Counted from the first letter of the stretch, positions 54,972 through 64,000 are shown. The stretch is DNA of 64,000 nucleotides from Mesonia maritima (GCF_042433895.1 NZ_JBHLUA010000012.1:930001-994000), one strand, 5' to 3'. Numbers and translations are program-made. Notes: generated by a model from the letters alone, not told the origin.

Positions 54972-56264
54972 ATGGCTTCATTTTTAAAAGACATTTTTAG
55001 GGTAGGTCTATCGAAAGGAGCTATGATCTTATTTGGTTTAGCTTCATCGATTATTACAGCACGGTATTTAGGACCGGAAGGCAATGGAGTTATTGCCGGA
55101 TTACTAGTTTACCCTTCGCTTTTTATGACCATAGGATCTTTAGGAATAAGGCAATCTACAACTTATTACTTAGGAAAGAAGATATATACTGAAGAAGAAA
55201 TTAAAACAGCCATTACACAAATTTGGATGTTATCTACTGTTATTTCAGTTATTGTTTGTTTTTTTCTAATGCATTATTTCAGTAAGTCGGGAACGAATTT
55301 ATTATGGGTATTATTAGCTCTAGCACCTATACCCTTTAGTTTGTTCAATACCTACAACTCAGGTATTTTTTTAGGAAAAAATGATATTGGAACTTTTAAT
55401 AAAATTAACTGGATTCCTTCGTTGATTAGTCTGTTAGCAATAGCACTCTTTGTTATGAGCTTAGGGTTAGGGGTAAGTGGTGCTTTAATTGCACAAATAG
55501 GAGGGGTTTTATTTATGTTTGTGATATTGCTTTTTAAAAATAGGTTTCTAAAATCTTTTTCACTTAGATATGACTGGATTATTATTAAAAAAATGTTGTC
55601 GCTTGGGCTTATTTATGCATTTGCTTTGTTTATTATTAATTTAAACTACAAAATAGATATTGTTTTACTTGACCAACTTAGTACAGCTTTTGAAATGGGA
55701 ATTTACTCAAAAGGTTCAGGAATAACCCAATATTTATGGCAGATACCCATGTTATTCTCTACAATAGTTTTTGCAAGAAGCGCAGTTTCAAAACAAGATT
55801 CGGAATTTTCGCATAAAGTTGCTCAACTTTTACGAGTCTCGTTTATTTTAATTGGACTTGGTTCTATTACATTGATCTTATTATCTGAAATAATTATAGT
55901 AGGAATGTATGGTGAAGAATTTAGAGGTAGTATTACTGTATTAAATTATTTATTGCCTGGGATATTGATATTGACTATTTATAAAGTGATGAATATGGAT
56001 TTGGCAGGTAAAGGGAAACCTTGGGTTTCCATATGGGCTATGCTTCCCGCGCTAATTATAAATATTGGAGCAAACTGGATATTTATACCAAAGTATGGAG
56101 CCAATGGTGCGGCCATAGCTTCAACTATTAGCTATACATTGGCGGGTTTACTATTCCTTCATTTCTATAGCAAAGAAGTACAGATTCCAATAATACAAAT
56201 CCTGCACTATAAAAAATCAGATTTTGACCCGATCCTAAATCTCATAAAGAAAATTAAAAAATAA
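54972..56264 (+). CDS. wzx: Wzx-type oligosaccharide flippase
   Basis: A 430-residue MATE/MVF-type membrane protein with about 12 hydrophobic segments, beginning LKDIFRVGLSKGAMILFGLA and SSIITARYLGPEGNGVIAGL, the typical start of polysaccharide flippases. It moves the lipid-linked repeat unit across the inner membrane. It lies between the MurA-like and MurB-like genes with 6 and 1 nt spacing, so it belongs to one operon. Confidence 0.9.
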   Translation: MASFLKDIFRVGLSKGAMILFGLASSIITARYLGPEGNGVIAGLLVYPSLFMTIGSLGIRQSTTYYLGKKIYTEEEIKTAITQIWMLSTVISVIVCFFLMHYFSKSGTNLLWVLLALAPIPFSLFNTYNSGIFLGKNDIGTFNKINWIPSLISLLAIALFVMSLGLGVSGALIAQIGGVLFMFVILLFKNRFLKSFSLRYDWIIIKKMLSLGLIYAFALFIINLNYKIDIVLLDQLSTAFEMGIYSKGSGITQYLWQIPMLFSTIVFARSAVSKQDSEFSHKVAQLLRVSFILIGLGSITLILLSEIIIVGMYGEEFRGSITVLNYLLPGILILTIYKVMNMDLAGKGKPWVSIWAMLPALIINIGANWIFIPKYGANGAAIASTISYTLAGLLFLHFYSKEVQIPIIQILHYKKSDFDPILNLIKKIKK

Positions 56265-56265
56265 A

Positions 56266-57117
56266 ATGAAGATTCATACAAACTTCGACTTAACCAACTA
56301 TAACTCTTATAGCCTACAAGCAACTTGTAAAAGGGCTTATTTTCCGGAAAGCGAACAAGATGTTATTGATTTTTATAAATTAAAACAACCCTTTGTATTA
56401 TTAGGAAGCGGCCATAATGTGATTTTATCTAAAAACTATTATGACATCAATTTCCTTATATTTAATGGTAATTTTAATTTAGTGACAGTACACGGGCAAA
56501 CTATTGAAGCCGAAGCTGGGGTTACCATGTTGCGATTAAGTGAATTGGCATTAGAATACGGTTTAAGTGGCTTGGAGATATTTTATGATATACCCAGTTC
56601 ATTAGGTGGTGCAGTAGTAATGAATGCTGGGGCGAGCGGTGAAGAAATTAAAGACGTACTTGTAAAAGTACGCTATTTAGATTTAGCTGATTTTCAAGTA
56701 AAGGAAATTGAGAAAGAAGATATCTCGTTTGAATACCGAAATAGTTTTTTTCAACGTAATACAGATAAGGTAGTTTTAAAAACTTCGTTACAGCTTCAAC
56801 CGAAGCCTAAAGAAGAAATTAAAGAAAAAATGGAAATCATCAAAACGCAGCGTTGGGCAAAACAGCCTAAAGAGTTTCCTAACGCAGGTAGTGTTTTTAA
56901 ACGACCAAAGGGTTATTATGTAGGTGCAATCATGGATGAATTGGGTCTAAAGGGGTTTACAATTGGCGGAGCAAAAATTTCTGAAAAACATGGAGGCTTT
57001 ATAATTAATTATAATAAAGCTACTGGTCAGGATATATTAGATATAATTAAAGAAGTAAAAAAGCAAGTATGGGAAAGGTATCAAGTGGACTTGGAAGTGG
57101 AACAACGCGTCATATGA
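56266..57117 (+). CDS. MurB-like UDP-enolpyruvyl-sugar reductase
   Basis: This 283-residue FAD enzyme has LLGSGHNVILSK, SGLEIFYDIPSSLGGAVVMN, AGASGEEIKDV, YRNSFF (Arg158), NAGSVFKRP (proton-donor Ser209) and the terminal LEVEQRVI with the catalytic Glu. It would reduce the enolpyruvyl ether made by the MurA-like protein to a D-lactyl ether. The start is 1 nt after the flippase stop and the end overlaps the next glycosyltransferase (ATGA). A second MurB outside peptidoglycan synthesis is notable. Confidence 0.87.
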   Translation: MKIHTNFDLTNYNSYSLQATCKRAYFPESEQDVIDFYKLKQPFVLLGSGHNVILSKNYYDINFLIFNGNFNLVTVHGQTIEAEAGVTMLRLSELALEYGLSGLEIFYDIPSSLGGAVVMNAGASGEEIKDVLVKVRYLDLADFQVKEIEKEDISFEYRNSFFQRNTDKVVLKTSLQLQPKPKEEIKEKMEIIKTQRWAKQPKEFPNAGSVFKRPKGYYVGAIMDELGLKGFTIGGAKISEKHGGFIINYNKATGQDILDIIKEVKKQVWERYQVDLEVEQRVI

Positions 57118-58259
57118 AAGTATTATATCTAATAAATGGGCTTGGGACGGGAAAAGGAGGCCACTTTCATTCGCTTAACCATATATCTAGGGAAATAGCT
57201 AAACTTAATCAGGTTAAAATAATAGTTTTAGGACCAGTTAGATCTGAAATAATAGAGGAGAATCCCTTTTTTTACAGGAGAATCAGGTTCAATGGATTAA
57301 ATATGTGGAGTGTAAAAAATGAACTTGATTCATTTTTTAATTTTTTTAAGCCAGATATTATCCATTGTTTTGACGTAAGTGTATATAACATAGCTAAATT
57401 ATTAGTAAACGGTAATAAATACAAGTTTGTTCTAAATAAATGTGGTGGTTCAAATCCTCCATATTTTCCTTACGTTGAGAATTTGATTCTTTTTAGTAAA
57501 GAAAATATGAAGTGGTTTGATAATCAGAATAAAAAATATGCAAAAAATATTTATTTAATCCCTAATAGAGTCAGAGCTGTTAATATTAAATCAGTGAAGG
57601 ACGTTGAGAAAAATGAATCTTTATTTAATTTTGTTAGAATTGCTCGTATCGGAAATTCATATAAGAAAAGTATAAGAGATTCTATAAAATTAGTGAAAGA
57701 GCTTTCACGTTTTCGATCAAAAATAAAACTTTATATAATTGGAAGCGTAGAAGAAGAAAGTGTTTTAGTCGAGTTAAAGGAATATGCTGAAAATGCTAAT
57801 GTGGTTTTTTTAACCGACGACAAGTACACTAAAGAAGCTTCTCAAATGCTGTATTTAGCAGACGCGGTAATCGGAACAGGTAGAGGGTTAATGGAGGCTG
57901 CTTCTTTAGCTTTGCCTGTACTAACACCGGCTTCGAATTCTAACTACCCTATCTTGATTAATAAAGATAATTTTGATAGTTTTTTTGAAACTAATTTTTC
58001 TCCAAGAAATATAGTAACAGATGAAGTAAATAATAAAAATTTGAGTAGTATAATTAAATTAATTGATAACATTGATTACAGAAATAAACAATCTAAATAT
58101 TCTTTGAATTTATTTTTAGAAAAATTCGATGTTAAGCAAGTAAGTACAAAGTATCAAAATGTATATAATATAGCTATTATGAATTCTTATAATGTTCCCT
58201 TTTGGAAAAACATTATAATGAAGTTAAAGATATTACGAGTTTATTTTATAAATAGTTAA
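57114..58259 (+). CDS. Glycosyltransferase, GT4-like (GT-B)
   Basis: I place the start at the ATG of 57114 that overlaps the murB-like stop. The upstream TTG-type extension has no sense as a protein. The 381 residues begin MKVLYLINGLGTGKGGHFHS, a GT-B N terminus with a glycine-rich loop, and later have ADAVIGTGRGLMEAASLALP, the EX7-type region of family GT4. It transfers a sugar to the growing repeat unit. Donor and acceptor are unknown. Confidence 0.8.
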   Translation: MKVLYLINGLGTGKGGHFHSLNHISREIAKLNQVKIIVLGPVRSEIIEENPFFYRRIRFNGLNMWSVKNELDSFFNFFKPDIIHCFDVSVYNIAKLLVNGNKYKFVLNKCGGSNPPYFPYVENLILFSKENMKWFDNQNKKYAKNIYLIPNRVRAVNIKSVKDVEKNESLFNFVRIARIGNSYKKSIRDSIKLVKELSRFRSKIKLYIIGSVEEESVLVELKEYAENANVVFLTDDKYTKEASQMLYLADAVIGTGRGLMEAASLALPVLTPASNSNYPILINKDNFDSFFETNFSPRNIVTDEVNNKNLSSIIKLIDNIDYRNKQSKYSLNLFLEKFDVKQVSTKYQNVYNIAIMNSYNVPFWKNIIMKLKILRVYFINS

Positions 58260-58311
58260 TAAATTTTATATCAAGAATTCTATTAAATTATTAATACTTA
58301 ACTATTTATTT

Positions 58312-59463
58312 ATGAAAAACTTTATTTTTAGTTCTCAAGGTATATGTTATTTAATGTTGTTTTTAATTGTTTTATTTTATTCCCAAGGGGTTTTTTATCC
58401 ATACGGAACACAAATATCAACAATAGCAGGATTTTTATTAATGATGATATCTGCCTTATATTTTTTATTTTTTAGAATAATTTTATCGAAAAAAACAATT
58501 CTTTTTGTAAAGGTTTGGACAGCCCTCTTAATATGTAATGTTTTATATTTTGCCTGGGATTACACAACAGTTGATTCCGCTAATATAATTAGCGTGCTCT
58601 TTAATATGCTGCCATTCTACCCCTTTTATATTTTTTCTCACAAAGGAATTTTGAGAAGAAAACATTTAAATTTGGTGTTTTTTATACTTTTATGTCTTTT
58701 AAGCTATAGGTTCATAAATGCAAATATAACCCTGCAGGATTTAAAAAATAGAGAAGATGTAATAGATAATACTATATATATGCTCTTAGGTTTACTTCCT
58801 TTTACATTTCTTTTAAAGAAAAAAATATTTTCAATCGTTTCTGTATTAATCCTATGGGTTTTTATAGTTCAAAGTGCAAAAAGAGCTGCAATTGTTGTAG
58901 GGGTGTTAACTTTAATTATTTTTTTTTATAATCAATTTCAAGGTATAAAAAAGATAGAGAGAAAAAGGGCCTTTTTAAAAAAAATATCCACTTTGTTTTT
59001 AATTTTATTTATAGGTATTTGGGGTTATGATTACTATAGTCAAAATGATTTTTTAGTAAAAAGAATTCAGTTAATGTTAGCTGGAGACTCGTCTGGAAGA
59101 GTTGATTTGATTGGAATAATATTTAATAAATGGTATAATTCGGATAATATTTTTAACTATTTATTTGGTAGAGGATTTCAATCCTCTTATAAATTTTCGG
59201 GTCATGCTTCACACAACGATTGGTTAGAGTTATTAGTCAGCTTTGGGTTATTTGGTATATGTATTTATATAGCACTATTTATTACCGCAATCAAATTTGT
59301 ATTTAATAAAAGGTGGGTATATTTCAAAAGAAATTGTTTTATATGTTTAATCATACTAGGTTTTGTAGTTTCCTTAACTTCGAGATGGTATATGTCCTCA
59401 TTTCCATATTCTCAATTTTTACTTTTACCTTATTTATTGACTACACGTGATAAAAATGAATAA
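58312..59463 (+). CDS. wzy: Wzy-type O-antigen polymerase/ligase-like membrane protein
   Basis: This 383-residue protein has about 10-11 hydrophobic segments and a large periplasmic loop at about 235-315. The loop contains AGDSSGRVDLIG and GRGFQSSYKFSGHASHNDWL, the HxHNDWLE-type signature (SHNDWLELLVSFGLFG) of the O-antigen ligase/polymerase superfamily. It probably polymerises repeat units in the periplasm. The codon use is particularly AT-rich, as is usual for wzy. Confidence 0.85.
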   Translation: MKNFIFSSQGICYLMLFLIVLFYSQGVFYPYGTQISTIAGFLLMMISALYFLFFRIILSKKTILFVKVWTALLICNVLYFAWDYTTVDSANIISVLFNMLPFYPFYIFSHKGILRRKHLNLVFFILLCLLSYRFINANITLQDLKNREDVIDNTIYMLLGLLPFTFLLKKKIFSIVSVLILWVFIVQSAKRAAIVVGVLTLIIFFYNQFQGIKKIERKRAFLKKISTLFLILFIGIWGYDYYSQNDFLVKRIQLMLAGDSSGRVDLIGIIFNKWYNSDNIFNYLFGRGFQSSYKFSGHASHNDWLELLVSFGLFGICIYIALFITAIKFVFNKRWVYFKRNCFICLIILGFVVSLTSRWYMSSFPYSQFLLLPYLLTTRDKNE

Positions 59464-59504
59464 ATAAAGTAAATAACTTTCTGTGACTATAATAAATAGA
59501 AAAT

Positions 59505-60581
59505 ATGATTAATAGAATTTTAATAACCGTACCTACATTAGAAGGAGGGGGGATGGAGAGAGCCGCACTTAATTTTGCGATAGCCCTTAAAGAAAAGGGT
59601 TTTCTTGTTAAAATTTTTACAGTTTCAAATGATAAGGTCTACTTTGATATACCTAATGGTATTGAAATAATACATGGAAAAAAAAGAACCAAAGATATTT
59701 ATTTAATACCAATATCTCTTTATAAATTAAGAAAACTAGCCAAATCATTTCAACCAAATATCGTTTTAAGTTTTTCAGGTAAAATAAGTCCTTATATAAT
59801 TCTCGCTTTAGTGGGGGTAAAAACTTCTACAGTTCCTTTTCATAGAAGTAGCCCTTATGTGACTTATGGAAAATTAAATAACATTTTAAGTTCTCTCCTT
59901 TATCCGAAATGTAAAAGTATTGTAGTCCAAACGAGTGAAGCTAAATCTATATTTGAAGATAAATTTCAAAATAAAAATGTGATTGTTGTACCAAATCCTA
60001 TTAGAAAATTAAATATTGATAAAAATACTGAAAAGCAAAAAATTATTATAAATGTCTCAAGATTGGTGAAAGGAAAAGGATTAGATAATTTAATTGAGAT
60101 TTTTTATTCTATAGGTGACAAAGACTGGAATTTATATATTTTAGGGGATGGTTGTATGAGACAATCGTTAGAAGATCTAGTCGTTAAATTAAATATTCAA
60201 GACAAAGTTAAATTTTTAGGTTTTCAGAAAAACGTGGATTATTACCTTTCAAAGTCTTCTATTTTTGCTTTTACATCTGAATCTGAAGGTTTCCCCAATT
60301 CTCTATTAGAAGCAATGTGTGCTGGTGTTGCGTGCGTGAGCTTTGATTGTCCAACGGGGCCGAGTGAAATGATAATAAACGGTAAAAATGGATTTTTAAT
60401 AGAAATGGGAAATAATAAAGAATTTTCAGAAAAATTAGAAAAATTAATGAATAATGAAGATTTAAGAAATAAATTTTCTATAGAAGCTAAAAAATTGAAT
60501 GATTATCATAACCCCGAAGTAATTATGAGTAAATTTATTTCTGATTTACAAAAGAGGGATGTAATTGGGGATTATATATAA
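59505..60581 (+). CDS. Glycosyltransferase, family GT4
   Basis: The 358 residues start ILITVPTLEGGGMERAALNF, have INVSRLVKGKGLDNLIEIF in the donor domain, LYILGDGCMRQSLEDLV and the GT4 EX7E motif in SESEGFPNSLLEAMCAGVAC followed by GPSEMI. A retaining GT-B transferase of the WbuB/GalNAc-transferase type. It probably acts on the cytoplasmic lipid-linked repeat unit. Confidence 0.9.
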   Translation: MINRILITVPTLEGGGMERAALNFAIALKEKGFLVKIFTVSNDKVYFDIPNGIEIIHGKKRTKDIYLIPISLYKLRKLAKSFQPNIVLSFSGKISPYIILALVGVKTSTVPFHRSSPYVTYGKLNNILSSLLYPKCKSIVVQTSEAKSIFEDKFQNKNVIVVPNPIRKLNIDKNTEKQKIIINVSRLVKGKGLDNLIEIFYSIGDKDWNLYILGDGCMRQSLEDLVVKLNIQDKVKFLGFQKNVDYYLSKSSIFAFTSESEGFPNSLLEAMCAGVACVSFDCPTGPSEMIINGKNGFLIEMGNNKEFSEKLEKLMNNEDLRNKFSIEAKKLNDYHNPEVIMSKFISDLQKRDVIGDYI

Positions 60582-60612
60582 TTCTAGTAGAAATTGAAAA
60601 TTAAAAGAATAA

Positions 60613-61500
60613 ATGTCTGTCAGTGTAAGTGTAATAATACCTTTTTATTCAAATGTAATATGGTTAAAGCAAGCAGTTCAAAGTGTTTTATGCCAAACTT
60701 ATAAAAGTTTTGAAATTATATTAGTAAATGATGGTTCAAAGGAGGATTTAAAATTATTTATAGAAGAATATGGAAGTAAGGTTAATTACTTTAAAACAGT
60801 TAATAGAGGACCAGGACACGCAAGGAATTACGGTATAAATAAAGCAAGTGGTGAATATATTGCATTTTTAGATTCTGATGATATATGGTTGCCCAATAAA
60901 CTTGAGAGTCAAATAGATTTTATGGAATCGAATGATTTGGAATGGACACATTCTTCTTACTCCATTTTTAATGATAAAAATTATAAAACAATCAAAGAAG
61001 TTAGAGTAGCAGGCTTTGAAGGAGATATCTTTATCAAAAGACATATTTCCTCGCCCATTGCTACTCCTTGTGTGATAATAAAAAGTAGTGTGTTTATCGA
61101 AAATAAGTCTTTTCGATTTTCAGAAAACTTGAGATTTGGACAAGATTCGTATTTATGGGGAATGATTAGTGATAAATATCCATTGGGTGCATTAGATGAG
61201 GTTTTAGTAAAAGTAAGAATAAGGGGTAGTAATGCAGGGAGAAGAGCAAGAGTGCAGCTGCAATCCAGAGCTAATACCTGGACTAAAATATTAGAAAATA
61301 GAAAAAAAAGAGATTATAGGTACTTGAATTTTCCCGCTATACCTCTTTTTTTATTTAATCTTTCATTTTGCTTCAATAGCCTTATTGGGTTTTTAGAAAA
61401 AAAAATTTCTTTGAATCCAAAAATATCGGAATTGTTGTCGAAAGTATTGTACGCACCTATTTATGTTAGTTTTAAAATTTATAACACAACACTAAAATGA
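60613..61500 (+). CDS. Glycosyltransferase, family GT2
   Basis: The 295 residues have a GT-A fold start VSVSVIIPFYSNVIWLKQAV, LVNDGSKED, the metal-binding DSDD in AFLDSDDIWLPNKLESQ and FGQDSYLWG (acceptor-side Asp). It is an inverting transferase. Its last 4 nt overlap the capE-like gene (ATGA). Confidence 0.9.
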   Translation: MSVSVSVIIPFYSNVIWLKQAVQSVLCQTYKSFEIILVNDGSKEDLKLFIEEYGSKVNYFKTVNRGPGHARNYGINKASGEYIAFLDSDDIWLPNKLESQIDFMESNDLEWTHSSYSIFNDKNYKTIKEVRVAGFEGDIFIKRHISSPIATPCVIIKSSVFIENKSFRFSENLRFGQDSYLWGMISDKYPLGALDEVLVKVRIRGSNAGRRARVQLQSRANTWTKILENRKKRDYRYLNFPAIPLFLFNLSFCFNSLIGFLEKKISLNPKISELLSKVLYAPIYVSFKIYNTTLK

Positions 61501-62504
61501 AAATTAAAGATAAAACCCTGCTTATTACTGGTGGTACCGGTTCTTTCGGTAATGCAGTATTAAAACGTTTTTTGCATACTGATCATTTTTCAGAAATACG
61601 TATTTTCTCAAGAGATGAGAAAAAACAAGATGATATGCGTAAGGTACTTAGAAACGATAAGCTTCGTTTTTATATTGGAGATGTTCGAAATTACAATAGT
61701 ATTGAAGGTGCTATGAGAGGGGTTGATTATGTGTTTCATGCTGCAGCTTTAAAACAAGTACCCTCTTGTGAGTTTTTCCCGTTAGAAGCTACCCGAACCA
61801 ATGTTTTAGGCACCCAAAACGTAATTGATGCAGCTGCTTTTAATAAGGTTGAAAAAATTATTTGCTTGAGTACCGATAAAGCAGCTTACCCAATTAATGC
61901 GATGGGTATTTCAAAGGCACTTATGGAAAAAGTGGCTGTGGCGGCATCTCGAAACCTCAAGAAAACAACGGTGTGCCTAACCCGATATGGGAATGTAATG
62001 GCTTCTAGAGGGTCTGTTATCCCTTTATTTTTACAACAAATTCAAGAAGGTAAAGAAATAACTATAACTGATCCTAAAATGACCCGCTTTTTGATGTCTC
62101 TAGATGATGCTGTAAAATTGGTATTGTTTGCTTTTGAAAATGGAAACCCGGGAGATTTATTTGTGAATAAAGCACCAGCGGGTACCATTGGAGATTTAGC
62201 ACAAGCCTTAAAGGAATTATGCAAATCAGATAACCCAACCAAAATAATAGGAACTCGTCATGGGGAAAAGCTATATGAAACGCTTTGTACCCGTGAGGAA
62301 ATGATTAAAGCAGAAGATATGGGTGATTTTTACAGAATACCGGCTGACAATCGAGATTTAAATTATGACCAGTATTTTTCGGAAGGAGAAGAAGCTATTT
62401 CAGCTATTGAAGATTACAATTCGCATAATACAGAACAGCAAGATGTGGAAGGGATGAAAAAACTTCTCAAAAGTTTACTCATTGTTCAGGAAATGATGAA
62501 ATAA
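61497..62504 (+). CDS. capE: UDP-GlcNAc 4,6-dehydratase/5-epimerase, CapE/FnlA type
   Basis: This 335-residue SDR has ITGGTGSFGNAVLKRFL, ALKQVPSCEFFPLEATRTNV, LSTDKAAYPINAMGISKALM (with Met in place of the SDR Tyr, as in the CapE/FlaA1 branch), RYGNVMASRGSVIPLF and DPKMTRFLMSLDDAV. It starts UDP-L-FucNAc synthesis by inverting C5 while removing water. It overlaps the GT2 gene, and capF is next. Confidence 0.9.
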   Translation: MKIKDKTLLITGGTGSFGNAVLKRFLHTDHFSEIRIFSRDEKKQDDMRKVLRNDKLRFYIGDVRNYNSIEGAMRGVDYVFHAAALKQVPSCEFFPLEATRTNVLGTQNVIDAAAFNKVEKIICLSTDKAAYPINAMGISKALMEKVAVAASRNLKKTTVCLTRYGNVMASRGSVIPLFLQQIQEGKEITITDPKMTRFLMSLDDAVKLVLFAFENGNPGDLFVNKAPAGTIGDLAQALKELCKSDNPTKIIGTRHGEKLYETLCTREEMIKAEDMGDFYRIPADNRDLNYDQYFSEGEEAISAIEDYNSHNTEQQDVEGMKKLLKSLLIVQEMMK

Positions 62505-62541
62505 ATACCTAACGTATTAAAAATTAAATTGAAATTCTATT

Positions 62542-63687
62542 ATGAAAATTCTCATCACAGGTTCAAAGGGCTTTATCGGAAAAAATCTCGTGGCAGAACT
62601 TTATAACATAAAAGAAGGAAAAGTAAAGCATAAAGGATTACTTTCGGCAATAAGTATTTTGGAGTTTGGTAGAAATACAGATCCTGAACTATTAGATGTT
62701 TACTGCAAAGAAGCAGATTTTGTGTTTCATTTAGCTGGGGTTAACAGACCCAAGGAGCAAAGTGAGTTTATGGAAGAGAATTATGGATTCACGAGCAAAA
62801 TCCTTTCACTCCTAAAAAAACACAACAACACCTGCCCGGTCATGATTTCTTCTTCTATTCAGGCTGAGCTAGATAACCCGTATGGCAAATCAAAAAAAGC
62901 AGGGGAAGACTTGCTCATTAATTATAGCAAAGAAACAGGAGCTAAGGTGTTGATCTACCGGTTTCCTAATGTGTTTGGCAAATGGTGTAAACCTAACTAT
63001 AACAGTGCCGTGGCTACTTTTTGCCACAATATTGCCCACGGCTTACCTATTCAAGTGAATGATTCCAATGTGGTGCTGACTCTGGTATATATCGATGATG
63101 TGATACAGGAACTTGTCAACGCACTGGTTGACGAGACAAATCAACAAGGCAGTTACTGTAAAGTCGCAGTTGAGCACAGCATTAAATTAGGAGAAATTGT
63201 GGCATTAATTGAATCATTCAAAGAAAGCCGTTCAAGCTTGCAGGTTCCCAATTTATCAGAGGCACTTACCAAAAAACTATATTCCACCTACCTGAGTTAT
63301 TTACCGGAAGATCAATTTTCATACCCTTTAAAAATGAATGCAGATGACAGAGGTTCGTTTACAGAATTTTTAAAATCATCGGATAGAGGGCAAGTGTCTA
63401 TAAATATTTCAAAACCGGGCATCACCAAAGGGAATCATTGGCATCATACCAAAAACGAAAAATTTTTAGTGGTTTCAGGAAAAGGAGCTATTCGGTTTAG
63501 ACGTGTAGATGAACCTTCAGAAGTCATTGAATATATAGTTTCGGGAGAGAAATTGGAAGTGCTGGATATCCCCGTTGGTTATACGCATAATATTGAAAAT
63601 ATGGGAGATACTGACATGGTAACCGTAATGTGGGTCAATGAAATTTTTGACCCGGAGCGACCGGACACGTATTTTGATAAGGTTTAA
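62542..63687 (+). CDS. capF: CapF/FnlB-type reductase with cupin domain
   Basis: The 381 residues combine an SDR domain (ILITGSKGFIGKNLVAEL, DFVFHLAGVNRPKE, catalytic YGKSKKAGEDLL) and, from about residue 260, a cupin (RGSFTEFLKSSDRGQVSINI, KGNHWHHTKNEKFLVVSGKG, YTHNIENMGDTDMVTVMWVN) with zinc-binding His residues. It acts after CapE to make UDP-L-6-deoxytalose-NAc, which a third enzyme (CapG/FnlC) converts to UDP-L-FucNAc. CapG must lie beyond the window. Confidence 0.93.
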   Translation: MKILITGSKGFIGKNLVAELYNIKEGKVKHKGLLSAISILEFGRNTDPELLDVYCKEADFVFHLAGVNRPKEQSEFMEENYGFTSKILSLLKKHNNTCPVMISSSIQAELDNPYGKSKKAGEDLLINYSKETGAKVLIYRFPNVFGKWCKPNYNSAVATFCHNIAHGLPIQVNDSNVVLTLVYIDDVIQELVNALVDETNQQGSYCKVAVEHSIKLGEIVALIESFKESRSSLQVPNLSEALTKKLYSTYLSYLPEDQFSYPLKMNADDRGSFTEFLKSSDRGQVSINISKPGITKGNHWHHTKNEKFLVVSGKGAIRFRRVDEPSEVIEYIVSGEKLEVLDIPVGYTHNIENMGDTDMVTVMWVNEIFDPERPDTYFDKV

Positions 63688-63698
63688 CTAAAGCAAAG

Positions 63699-64000
63699 AT
63701 GCGCATGCAACCAACATTAATCAACGGAGGCAAACATAAAGACGAACGGGGGGAACTTCAATTCAATAATGATTTTGATGCCACCAAAGTCAAACGCATA
63801 TACACCATTGAAAATGTAGATACCTCTTTTGTAAGAGCCTGGCAAGGTCATTCTATTGAAACAAGATGGTTTTCTGCTTTAAAAGGACGATTTCAAATAA
63901 AGCTGATTCAAATTGATAATTGGGAACAGCCCAATCCCAATTCAAAAGTGCTTAGCTTTGAGGTAACTGATGAGGGACTAGATATATTATATGTGCCTCC
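63699..64000 (+). CDS. Cupin-type sugar epimerase/isomerase, 5' part only
   Basis: The frame starts at ATG 63699 (or 63705) and is still open at the last base. It reads LINGGKHKDERGELQFNNDF, KVKRIYTIENVDTSFVRAW and GHSIETRWFSALKGRFQIKL. This is the WxcM/FdtA-like branch of the dTDP-sugar 3,5-epimerase/isomerase cupin family. Genes of this kind often stand between capF and capG (wecB-like) in flavobacterial clusters. The substrate is unknown. Confidence 0.82.
   Translation, partial: MRMQPTLINGGKHKDERGELQFNNDFDATKVKRIYTIENVDTSFVRAWQGHSIETRWFSALKGRFQIKLIQIDNWEQPNPNSKVLSFEVTDEGLDILYVP

Noticed and set aside
57069..57113. Upstream extension of the GT4-like gene
   Set aside because: The extra 15 codons lie within the MurB-like gene, and the conserved GT-B start begins at the ATG of 57114.
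1..64000. rRNA, tmRNA or riboswitch
   Set aside because: I saw no conserved rRNA or tmRNA segments and no recognisable riboswitch core on either strand, though short RNAs cannot be ruled out by eye.

Overview
This is an AT-rich draft-assembly window with three runs of N. It most likely comes from a member of the Bacteroidota, probably a marine-type Flavobacteriaceae. The clues are gene families typical of that group (Bacteroidota-type SAM-like tyrosine recombinases, YD/RHS proteins with many silent toxin cassettes, FMN-binding PaiB, DUF421, an AI-2E-type exporter), TAnnTTTG promoter boxes, few Shine-Dalgarno sequences, and a tRNA-Asp 3' end of the flavobacterial type. The genus cannot be fixed from the sequence alone.

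Region 1 (1-22,393) looks like a mobile genomic island. Its right edge is probably a 17-bp copy of the 3' end of a tRNA-Asp gene at 22,377-22,393, next to an outward-lying tyrosine integrase (20,995-22,230). The cargo starts with polymorphic-toxin material: the end of a long RHS protein and a silent cassette on the plus strand, then two more cassettes on the minus strand. Each cassette has a conserved RHS core, a different toxin tip and an immunity-type gene (tips look ADP-ribosyltransferase-like, EndoU/colicin-E5-like, phospholipase A2-like and HNH-like). Between the two arrays lie a decayed XRE regulator, a second integrase and a complete IS256-family element with 9-bp target duplications but a nonsense codon in its transposase. 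A YwqK/MORN-type protein with three FFKRLF repeats follows. Then comes a defence block: an AbiEi/AbiEii type IV toxin-antitoxin pair, an HNH endonuclease gene with two frameshifts, and a giant Cap4-like nuclease-STAND NTPase interrupted by an in-frame stop near its C terminus.

Region 2 (22,583-41,156) looks like host chromosome. It holds a 1,496-residue tandem UvrA-like ATPase, a stress-type SDR, a YqcI/GntA-like plus DUF1989 pair, a frameshifted AraC regulator, small membrane proteins, PaiB, an AI-2E-type transporter, a large-subunit catalase, and a complete cyanophycin synthesis and breakdown set (cphA, cphB and an isoaspartyl peptidase).

Region 3 (41,157-64,000, running off the end) is a surface polysaccharide locus, all on the plus strand. 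It encodes enzymes for UDP-GalNAcA-type, dTDP-L-rhamnose (rmlA absent), UDP-glucuronate/galacturonate and UDP-L-FucNAc-type precursors, a second MurA/MurB pair suggesting a lactyl-ether (muramic-acid-like) sugar, a Wzx flippase, a Wzy-like polymerase and three glycosyltransferases. Its intergenic gaps (41.2-42.0, 45.8-47.6 and 49.1-51.2 kb) are packed with a mosaic repeat family. The central hairpin of that family keeps its pairing while the stem sequence changes completely between copies. This is the least explained structure in the window.

Many genes in the island carry single-base shifts at A/T runs, so real decay and homopolymer sequencing error cannot be separated from this sequence alone.
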